Positions 1-5,101 of a stretch of 6,480 nt of DNA are shown here, one piece after another; the first letter of the stretch is position 1; each line of letters opens with the position of its first letter. A model generated the notes under the pieces. That model saw only the letters and a program-made list of their open reading frames with translations. It did no database searches and was not told the DNA's origin. The DNA comes from Pseudomonadota bacterium. Its GTDB lineage: Bacteria; Pseudomonadota; Alphaproteobacteria; Rickettsiales; UBA1997. The DNA is taken from the NCBI GenBank assembly GCA_009921385.1, contig RFXY01000059.1, positions 1 through 6,480 on the forward strand, given 5' to 3'. Both the position numbers and the translations under genes were made by a program.

Positions 1-26
1 CACAACAATAATTCACAATAATATTC

Positions 27-64
27 ACAAGGGGTTAAAACAATAAAAAAAACCCCTTGTTTTA
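27..64 (+). terminator. Terminator-like hairpin upstream of the Fo b' gene
   Basis: A perfect 10-bp inverted repeat, ACAAGGGGTT (27-36) with AACCCCTTGT (51-60), encloses a 14-base A-rich loop and is followed by TTTATT. On the + strand this looks like an intrinsic terminator, although the T tract is interrupted and the loop is large. The other strand has no T tract after the stem, so the + direction is favoured. It would end, or only partly attenuate, transcription from the gene to the left. In alphaproteobacteria that gene is usually atpE (c subunit), but it is outside the window, so this is inference. Confidence 0.6.
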
Positions 65-79
65 TTATCAAATCAATCC

Positions 80-112
80 ACAACAACTTATCAAAAATAG
101 CTTGTTGTTTTT
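80..112 (+). terminator. Second hairpin with T5 tail, possible attenuator
   Basis: ACAACAA (80-86) pairs with TTGTTGT (102-108). After one C:C mismatch the stem continues for four more pairs (88-91 with 97-100, one of them G:U) to a CAAAA loop. The right arm runs directly into TTTTT (108-112). The stem is AT-rich and therefore weak. It follows the stronger hairpin at 27-64 and sits only 36 bases before the b' start codon, leaving little room for a promoter between it and the gene. It may be a second terminator or a read-through attenuator, or it may be chance complementarity in AT-rich DNA. Confidence 0.35.
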
Positions 113-148
113 GCCCAAATATTTAAACAAACATTGAATTTAAGCTCT

Positions 149-580
149 ATGCCACAATTTGATTACACCACCTATGCTTCGCAAATTTTTTGGTTTATTA
201 TTTGTTTTAGCATTTTATATTTAACAATTTACTTTGTTATCATTCCTAGACTATCTGAAATTATCAACAACCGAACAAATATCATTTCTTCTAACATTGC
301 TATTGCCGAAGAATTGCAACAAGAAATAACTAAAATCAGTCAAGAATCTCAGCAACTCCGAACAAAAGCTCAAAATTCTTATCAAGAAAACATCAATCAA
401 GCAACTAAAGAAATCAATCACAACCACGAAATTTCTCTTGCCAAAACAAAAGCAGAAATAGCTCTTACTCAAAAAGAAATGCAAAAAAAAATACAAGAAT
501 TTTTTCAACAATCTTTTTTACAAAATCAGCAACAAATAGCTAATGTTGTAAATTTAATCAAAAATAAAATTTTTTCATAA
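149..580 (+). CDS. atpF2: F1Fo ATP synthase subunit b' (Fo peripheral stalk)
   Basis: This encodes the b' subunit, which pairs with b to form the peripheral stalk tying the F1 head to the membrane Fo sector (also called atpX or atpG). The ATG at 149 gives 143 residues beginning MPQFDYTTYASQIFWF, the typical b' N-terminus. The in-frame TTG at 134 would add only five residues and is less likely. One membrane helix spans about residues 12-33. The rest is a charged, heptad-like helix (about 36-140) expected to be a coiled coil on the cytoplasmic side. Glutamine (19) and asparagine (13) make up about 22% of the protein, which is unusually high. A run of nine A residues (483-491) lies in the coding sequence. 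The stop is 3 bp before the b gene, and no Shine-Dalgarno sequence is visible. Family assignment is firm; b' rather than b rests on the N-terminus and gene order. Confidence 0.9.
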   Translation: MPQFDYTTYASQIFWFIICFSILYLTIYFVIIPRLSEIINNRTNIISSNIAIAEELQQEITKISQESQQLRTKAQNSYQENINQATKEINHNHEISLAKTKAEIALTQKEMQKKIQEFFQQSFLQNQQQIANVVNLIKNKIFS

Positions 581-583
581 CCT

Positions 584-1060
584 ATGATAGACGAAAAATT
601 TTGGCTGGCAGTAGCTTTTGTTCTTTTTATAATTTTTATCTATAAGTTTTTAGGTTACAAAATTAGCTCAATGCTCAACGAAAAATCTCAACAAATTGCT
701 CGCGATTTGCTGATGGCATCGCAAGCAAAAGAAAAAGCCGAAAAATTACTAAACGAAGCCCAAGACTATCATCAACAATCAATAGAATATGCCAAAAAAC
801 TACAACTAAACACTTCTAACGAATTAAACATTATACATCAAAATGCCAAAATAAACTTAGAACAAGAATTGGCAAAAATAACTACCGCTTCTCAAAAAAG
901 ATTACAAGAAGAAGAGCAAATCGCGGTAAGAAAAGTGCAAGAAACCATTATTAACGAGGCTATAAAAATTGTTGCCAACAGCAAAATAGACGATTCTCAA
1001 CAAAAATTTCTCATTAGCAAAGCTCTTAAAAATCTTGAAAATAGCAATTTAAATACATGA
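584..1060 (+). CDS. atpF: F1Fo ATP synthase subunit b (Fo peripheral stalk)
   Basis: This is the b subunit of the ATP synthase stator and the partner of the b' product encoded just upstream. The 158-residue product begins MIDEKFWLAVAFVLF, with a single N-terminal membrane helix at about residues 6-24. A short linker (KFLGYKISSMLNEKSQQIA) leads into a long charged helix (about 30-155) that should dimerise and contact delta and F1. The length matches the family (about 156-165 residues). The KFLGYKISSMLNEKSQQI stretch corresponds to the membrane-proximal region of other b subunits. The gene starts 3 bp after b'. Its TGA stop overlaps the pheT start as ATGA (1057-1060), which implies translational coupling to an unrelated enzyme. 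Weak overall sequence identity is normal for this fast-evolving subunit; the call rests on architecture and neighbour. Confidence 0.9.
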   Translation: MIDEKFWLAVAFVLFIIFIYKFLGYKISSMLNEKSQQIARDLLMASQAKEKAEKLLNEAQDYHQQSIEYAKKLQLNTSNELNIIHQNAKINLEQELAKITTASQKRLQEEEQIAVRKVQETIINEAIKIVANSKIDDSQQKFLISKALKNLENSNLNT

Positions 1061-3462
1061 AATTTCTTCTTAGCGCTCTAAAAAATTTTTTAGAAACTAA
1101 AGCATCTCTAACAGAAATCTGCCAAACACTCACCAATATTGGTCTAGAGGTAGAATCTTGCCTAGACTACTCTGCTTCTTTAGCAAATTTTACAGTGGCA
1201 GAAATTATTTCAACCAGCCCTCACCCTAATTCACAAAAATTACAAGTTTGTTTGGTGCAAACCTCGTTGCAAAAAGAACCTCTCGCCATAGTTTGCGGAG
1301 CTTCTAATGCTCGATCTGGCATTAAGGTTGCTTTTGCCCCTATCGGCTCAACCATACCATCCTCTAATTTAGTATTAAAAAAAGCAAAAATAGCGGGCAT
1401 AGAAAGCAACGGTATGCTTTGCTCTGCTTTTGAACTTGGCTTAGGCTTTGATTCTGCTGGAATTCTTGAAATTGACAACAATATTAAAATTGGCAGTTTG
1501 ATTGCCGAGGTTTTTCAAAAAAACGATGCTTTAATTGAGCTAAATATCACACCCAATCGCGGAGATTGCTTAGGAGTTTACAACATTGCCAAAGATTTGT
1601 CGGCAACCAATATTGGCAAATTAAAACCACTTCCAAAAACTTCCATCACAACAACCACAAACTTTCCTCATCACATCAAGAATTTAGCAAGCAATTTGTG
1701 TAGTTTTATTGCTTTTCGCAAAATCAGCAATATTAAAAATCAACAATCTCCGCAGTGGCTCACCGATTATCTCAATAAAGTTGGTTTAAATAGCATTTCT
1801 GCTGTGGTTGATTGCCTAAATTACACAATGCACCTTTTTAATCAACCAATGCATGCCTACAATGCACAACACATCGAAGACGATCTAGAAATTAAATTAG
1901 CCAATAATTCTGAACAATTTGTTTCGCTAAAACAACAAAACCATACACTAAATAACAACCATCTTGTTATTGCTAATCAACATAAAATACTTAGTTTAGC
2001 TGGCATTATTGGCGGTTTTGATAGTTCTTGCACCTTACAAACAACCGACATAGTGCTAGAATCTGCTCATTTTTTAGCAGAAAATATTGCCACTACAGGC
2101 AGAGAATTAAATATTCTTTCTGATTCTAGATATCGTTTTGAAAGAGGAGTTGACGATTCATTATGCTGTTTCACTCTTGATTTTGCCACTAATTTAATTC
2201 TAGAAATTTGTGGCGGAGAAGCTAGCAATATCAACTCTTGTGGCAAAATTAATGCAACAAAAATCATCGAATTTGACTATGATTTAGTAAAAAAACTTAC
2301 TGCACTTGATATTGATGAAAAAAACATCACCAACATTTTAGAAAAACTGGGTTTTATCATCGACAATCTTGCTGATAATTCTTTGCCAAACAACCAAAAA
2401 AAAATCACAGTGCCAAGCAACCGCTTCGACATCAACATCGCTTGTGATTTAGTAGAAGAAATCGCACGAATATATGGCTACAACAACATCCCAACTATTC
2501 CTTTACACATCGATGTTTCTTCCGAAAATTTCAACAAAAACACTTTGCATTCTGCTTTTGATTTAGTAAGAACAAACTTGGTTTCTTGTGGTTTTATCGA
2601 AACCATCAATTGGTCTTTTACCAGTCTTAAAACAGCAAGTAATTTTGCAAAACAAGAAGAATTATTAGAATTGCAAAATCCCCTTTCTGTTGAAATGCAA
2701 TATCTAAGACCAACTCTTTTAACTGGCTTAATCACTAATTATCAAAAAAATTCGGCATATAGTTTTTTTGATTGCTCTTTGTTTGAAATTGGCAGTATTT
2801 TTGCCAATCAACAAAATCAGCCTTCAATTGCCCTGTTGCAAACTGGCAACAATCTTTCTGCTAATCACCTGCAACCATCCCGAGCTTTTGATGTTTTTGA
2901 TATCAAACAAAATTTGTTAAGTGTTTTAGAAATTTTTAACATAAAATCTGAAAGTCTGCAATTGCAAACCGAAAATCTACCAAATTATTATCATCCGCAC
3001 CGCTCTGTAGCAGTTTGTTTAGGCAAAAAATTATTGGGCTATTTTGGCGAAATTCACCCAAATATCAATCAACATTTCGATCTTAAAAACAAGCTAAATG
3101 TTGCCGAAATTTTTTGTCAAAATCTACCGCAAATCAACCTAAACATCAATCATAAAGCTTATCAGCACAATATTTTGCCAACTGTTGAGCGAGATTTTTC
3201 TTTTATTGCCAACAACTCTTTTGTTATTGGCGATATTTTAAAAACAATCATCAACACCGACAAAACCTATATTAGCCAGGTTATTTTACTTGATATTTTT
3301 TCTGGTGGCAAAAATTTAGCTAATCAATCAACTTCTCTTACTTTTCGGGTTAAAATCAAGCCAACCACCCAAACTCTCACTAGTGGCGAAATAGATGAAA
3401 TCAGCCAAAAAATTATCAACAATCTTCATTCTCACCATCAATTAACTTTACGTCAATTTTAG
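1057..3462 (+). CDS. pheT: Phenylalanine--tRNA ligase beta subunit
   Basis: This encodes the large subunit of the alpha2-beta2 enzyme that charges tRNA-Phe. The catalytic site is in alpha (PheS); beta handles tRNA binding and editing. At 801 residues it is full length (family about 790-800). In order: an OB-fold tRNA-binding domain (about 40-150, with PHPNSQKLQVC at 56-66 and GASNARSG at 81-88); the B3/B4 editing domain (about 210-385, with NQPMHAYN at 262-269, GIIGGFDS at 316-323 and SRYRFERGVD at 357-366); the B5 domain (about 400-475, with VPSNRFDI at 452-459 and DLVEEIARIYGYNNIP at 464-479); a catalytic-like core (NPLSVEMQYLRPTLL, 541-555); and the C-terminal FDX-ACB anticodon-binding domain (about 707-801, LPTVERDFSF to LTLRQF). 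The start overlaps the atpF stop by 4 bp. No pheS lies beside it, which is unusual because pheS and pheT normally adjoin. The gene looks intact and functional. Confidence 0.97.
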   Translation: MKFLLSALKNFLETKASLTEICQTLTNIGLEVESCLDYSASLANFTVAEIISTSPHPNSQKLQVCLVQTSLQKEPLAIVCGASNARSGIKVAFAPIGSTIPSSNLVLKKAKIAGIESNGMLCSAFELGLGFDSAGILEIDNNIKIGSLIAEVFQKNDALIELNITPNRGDCLGVYNIAKDLSATNIGKLKPLPKTSITTTTNFPHHIKNLASNLCSFIAFRKISNIKNQQSPQWLTDYLNKVGLNSISAVVDCLNYTMHLFNQPMHAYNAQHIEDDLEIKLANNSEQFVSLKQQNHTLNNNHLVIANQHKILSLAGIIGGFDSSCTLQTTDIVLESAHFLAENIATTGRELNILSDSRYRFERGVDDSLCCFTLDFATNLILEICGGEASNINSCGKINATKIIEFDYDLVKKLTALDIDEKNITNILEKLGFIIDNLADNSLPNNQKKITVPSNRFDINIACDLVEEIARIYGYNNIPTIPLHIDVSSENFNKNTLHSAFDLVRTNLVSCGFIETINWSFTSLKTASNFAKQEELLELQNPLSVEMQYLRPTLLTGLITNYQKNSAYSFFDCSLFEIGSIFANQQNQPSIALLQTGNNLSANHLQPSRAFDVFDIKQNLLSVLEIFNIKSESLQLQTENLPNYYHPHRSVAVCLGKKLLGYFGEIHPNINQHFDLKNKLNVAEIFCQNLPQINLNINHKAYQHNILPTVERDFSFIANNSFVIGDILKTIINTDKTYISQVILLDIFSGGKNLANQSTSLTFRVKIKPTTQTLTSGEIDEISQKIINNLHSHHQLTLRQF

Positions 3463-3465
3463 CAT

Positions 3466-4731
3466 ATGGTGAAAAATATTTTAGTTATAGGCTCTGGTGG
3501 CAGAGAAAGCGCGGTCTGCAAAGCTTTTTTACAATCCGACCCTCATTTAAAAATCTTTGCCTTACCAGGAAATGCCGGCACCGCTTCTATCGCCATCAAT
3601 GTTTCTCATATCAACATCAATAACCACCCCGACATTATTGCTTTTTGTCAAGAACAAAAAATTGATTTAGTTTTTGTTGGGCCAGAACAACCCCTGGTAA
3701 ATGGCTTGGTTGATGATTTACAGCAAGAGCAAATTTTAGTTTTTGGGCCCAATAAAAAAGCCTCTCAACTAGAAGGTTCGAAAATTTTTATGAAAAAAAT
3801 TGCTAACCAAGCACAGGTGCCTACAGCTCGTTATCAAGAATTTACTTCTAGCCAACCTGCCCTGCAATATTGTTTAGAACTAGGTTTTCCTTGTGTCATT
3901 AAAGCCGATGGCCTCGCTTCTGGCAAGGGTGTGATTATTGCCAACAATCAACAAGAAGCTCAAGATGCCATAAACAGTATGTTTGCTGGCAAATTTGGTT
4001 TGGCAGGTGAAAAAATTGTCATTGAAGAGTTTTTAACAGGTTATGAAGTGAGTTATTTTGTGGTAGCCGATGGTTGCAATTTTGTTTCTCTTGGTTTTGT
4101 TTGCGATCATAAAAAAGTAGGAGAAAATGAAACTGGCCTTAACACTGGTGGCATGGGCACTTTTTCTCCAGTAGATAAAGTTTCAAAACAACTACACAAA
4201 CAAATAGATCAAGAAATTATTTTACCCACCCTATTGGCTTTGCAACAACAAAACATCACTTTTTGCGGTGTTTTGTTTGCTGGTTTGATGATTACTAAAC
4301 AAGGTCCAAAACTGCTCGAATTTAATGTGCGATTTGGCGATCCAGAAACTCAGGTTTTATTGCCCAGACTTAACCAACAATTTTTATCTTTAATTTTAGC
4401 TTCTGTTCATAAAAAATTAGCTAATTTTCAATTAATTATCGATGAAACGAAAAAATTAGTTTGTGTGGTTTTATGTGCCAAAGGTTATCCAGAGAATCAT
4501 ATTAAAAACACAGAAATTATTGGTTTAGAAAAAATTCAACAAACACCAGATTGTTATTTTTTACATGCTGGCACCATTCTTGATAACTCAAAAATTATTG
4601 CCGTCGGGGGCAGAGTTTTAAATATAATTGCGATTGACGATGATTTTGCCAAAGCCAGAAAAAAAGCCTATAATTTATTGCAACAAATTAACTGGCAACA
4701 CGGCTTTTATCGCACAGATATCGCTCTTTAA
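3466..4731 (+). CDS. purD: Phosphoribosylamine--glycine ligase (GAR synthetase)
   Basis: This enzyme catalyses the second step of de novo purine synthesis, joining phosphoribosylamine and glycine with ATP to give GAR. The 421-residue length is typical of single-function bacterial PurD. Visible blocks: the N-terminal GSGGRE loop (9-14) and PGNAGT (34-39); VGPEQPLVNGLVD (71-83); the ATP-grasp stretch KADGLASGKGV (146-156); the acidic IEEFLTGYEVS block (186-196); DHKKVGENETGLNTGGMGT (214-232); the metal and nucleotide residues in LEFNVRFGDPETQ (284-296); and the C-terminal VGGRVL (380-385). In the acidic block, Tyr193 stands where many PurD proteins have the first Glu of GEE; the following Glu194 is kept, so activity need not be lost. 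It follows pheT by 3 bp with no Shine-Dalgarno sequence and is the last gene of the unit. A weak 6-bp AT hairpin (4729-4744) overlaps the stop but lacks a T tail. Confidence 0.97.
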   Translation: MVKNILVIGSGGRESAVCKAFLQSDPHLKIFALPGNAGTASIAINVSHININNHPDIIAFCQEQKIDLVFVGPEQPLVNGLVDDLQQEQILVFGPNKKASQLEGSKIFMKKIANQAQVPTARYQEFTSSQPALQYCLELGFPCVIKADGLASGKGVIIANNQQEAQDAINSMFAGKFGLAGEKIVIEEFLTGYEVSYFVVADGCNFVSLGFVCDHKKVGENETGLNTGGMGTFSPVDKVSKQLHKQIDQEIILPTLLALQQQNITFCGVLFAGLMITKQGPKLLEFNVRFGDPETQVLLPRLNQQFLSLILASVHKKLANFQLIIDETKKLVCVVLCAKGYPENHIKNTEIIGLEKIQQTPDCYFLHAGTILDNSKIIAVGGRVLNIIAIDDDFAKARKKAYNLLQQINWQHGFYRTDIAL

Positions 4732-4766
4732 AAGTATTCTTTTAGTGCAGGGTGACATGAAATGCT

Positions 4767-4826
4767 CGATCTAAATTCTTCTTCTTGCAGAAGGGGTGCA
4801 AGCAATAGCGGGCGGGGTAGTGTTGG
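4767..4826 (-). repeat. Repeat unit A, reverse orientation, degenerate
   Basis: It aligns to the reverse complement of unit C: CGATCT (4767-4772), AATTCTTCTTCTTGCAGAAG (4774-4793) in place of AATTCCCCTTCTGTAGAAG, then GGGGTG, a short variable part, and CGGGGTAGTGTTGG (4813-4826). The CCCC arm has been lost to a TTC-repeat-like stretch, so the main palindrome no longer pairs. An alternative hairpin, CTTGCA (4784-4789) with TGCAAG (4797-4802), is available instead. The variable part keeps a GCAATAGC core resembling the GCGATAGC of C/D (reverse strand), but its flanks are not complementary. This is the most diverged and probably oldest copy. Confidence 0.75.
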
Positions 4827-4963
4827 CAAGAAGTTCTCGGTGTGCAATTCCCCTTCTGTAGAAGGGGTGGCACGAAGTGCCGGGGTATTGTTGGGAGACG
4901 ATCGCCGATATTTTTTCGAAGAAGATCCTACCGTGACTTGCCAACACTACCCCGTCTTTTTTT
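4813..4963 (+). terminator. Long-range 18-bp stem followed by T7, possible purD terminator
   Basis: Bases 4813-4830 (CGGGGTAGTGTTGGCAAG) are the exact reverse complement of 4937-4954. The right arm is followed by TC and seven T (4957-4963). In a purD read-through transcript this would form an 18-bp stem ahead of a U tract, with a 106-base loop that contains the hairpins of unit B. The large loop makes it non-canonical, and unit B can compete to pair with C or D (25-nt exact match). Unit D offers a second T7 (5038-5044) preceded by the same arm. Terminator activity is inference; the inverted repeat is certain. Confidence 0.45.
4833..4894 (-). repeat. Repeat unit B, reverse orientation, with a different inner hairpin
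   Basis: The main palindrome CCCCTTCTGTAGAAGGGG is at 4850-4867. It lies within a 25-nt exact match (4846-4870) to the reverse complement of C (4980-5004) and D (5061-5085). Between the fixed blocks GGGGTGG and CGGGGTA it carries GGCAC-GAA-GTGCC (4869-4881), a perfect 5-bp hairpin unrelated in sequence to the T7/A7 hairpin that occupies this position in C and D. The right flank (4881-4894) differs from the consensus CGGGGTAGTGTTGG by one base. The left flank (CTCGGTGTGC) shows small substitutions and a 1-nt length change. Confidence 0.85.
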
Positions 4964-5021
4964 GCTATCGCAAAAAAATCCACCCCTTCTACAGAAGGGG
5001 AATTCTGACCGAGATCGGCTA
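4941..5021 (+). repeat. Repeat unit C, first copy of the 81-bp tandem repeat
   Basis: Its first 80 bases are identical to 5022-5101. Inside are three successive hairpins: a T7-GC / GC-A7 stem (4957-4965 with 4970-4978, TATC loop), the 18-nt palindrome CCCCTTCTACAGAAGGGG (4983-5000; 8-bp arms, 2-nt centre), and the small CCGAGATCGG (5009-5018). Its left flank continues to CTTG at 4937-4940, giving an 18-nt perfect inverted match to the right end of unit A. Confidence 0.95.
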
Positions 5022-5101
5022 CCAACACTACCCCGTCTTTTTTTGCTATCGCAAAAAAATCCACCCCTTCTACAGAAGGGGAATTCTGACCGAGATCGGC
5101 T
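5022..5101 (+). repeat. Repeat unit D, second copy of the 81-bp tandem repeat
   Basis: It is an exact 80-base copy of 4941-5020, with the T7/A7 hairpin at 5038-5059, the main palindrome at 5064-5081 and the small palindrome at 5090-5099. No mismatch separates the two copies, so the duplication is recent or is kept uniform by recombination or slippage. The unit ends at 5101, immediately next to the stop codon (5102-5104, - strand) of the convergent protease gene. No target-site duplication is evident. Confidence 0.95.
5053..5081 (-). terminator. Intrinsic terminator for the protease gene, inside unit D
   Basis: Read on the - strand, the stem CCCCTTCT-GT-AGAAGGGG (5081 down to 5064) is followed by TGGA and then seven T (complement of A7 at 5053-5059). 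It starts about 20 bases after the protease stop codon. The GC-rich 8-bp stem and T7 tract fit a Rho-independent terminator, though the formal loop is only the two centre bases, so the closing pairs must open, and a 4-base gap precedes the T run. Unit C repeats the arrangement at 4972-5000 as a backup. Confidence 0.6.

Larger units (their letters stand above)
4767..5101. repeat. Cluster of four modular palindromic repeat units between convergent genes
   Basis: This gap of about 370 bases between purD and the protease gene is markedly richer in G+C than the surrounding genes and has no believable gene. It contains four versions of one element, laid out reverse (A), reverse (B), forward (C), forward (D). 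The forward unit reads CCAACACTACCCCG, an interchangeable segment, CCA, the palindrome CCCCTTCTACAGAAGGGG, AATTCTGA, then a small palindrome CCGAGATCGG. C and D are identical; A is the most decayed. The 81-bp period of C/D is a multiple of three, which keeps reading frames open through the array by chance. Comparable in kind to Rickettsia or Wolbachia palindromic elements and to REP/BIME elements, but I do not recognise the family with certainty. Confidence 0.9.

Noticed and set aside
134..148. TTG at 134 as the start of the b' gene
   Set aside because: The ATG at 149 gives the usual MPQFD-type N-terminus; the five extra residues (MNLSS) have no support.
4729..4744. TAAAAG-TATT-CTTTTA hairpin as the purD terminator
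   Set aside because: The stem is six weak pairs, overlaps the stop codon and has no T tract after it.
4771..5064. - strand open frame of 97 codons across the repeats
   Set aside because: Reverse strand of the same repeat cluster, giving a repeated FFAIAKKDGVV peptide; no conservation or ribosome site, most simply an artefact of stop-free repeats.
4941..5101. CRISPR array
   Set aside because: Only two full copies in tandem with no unique spacers between them; the repeats are whole 81-bp units with internal palindromes, and no cas genes are present.
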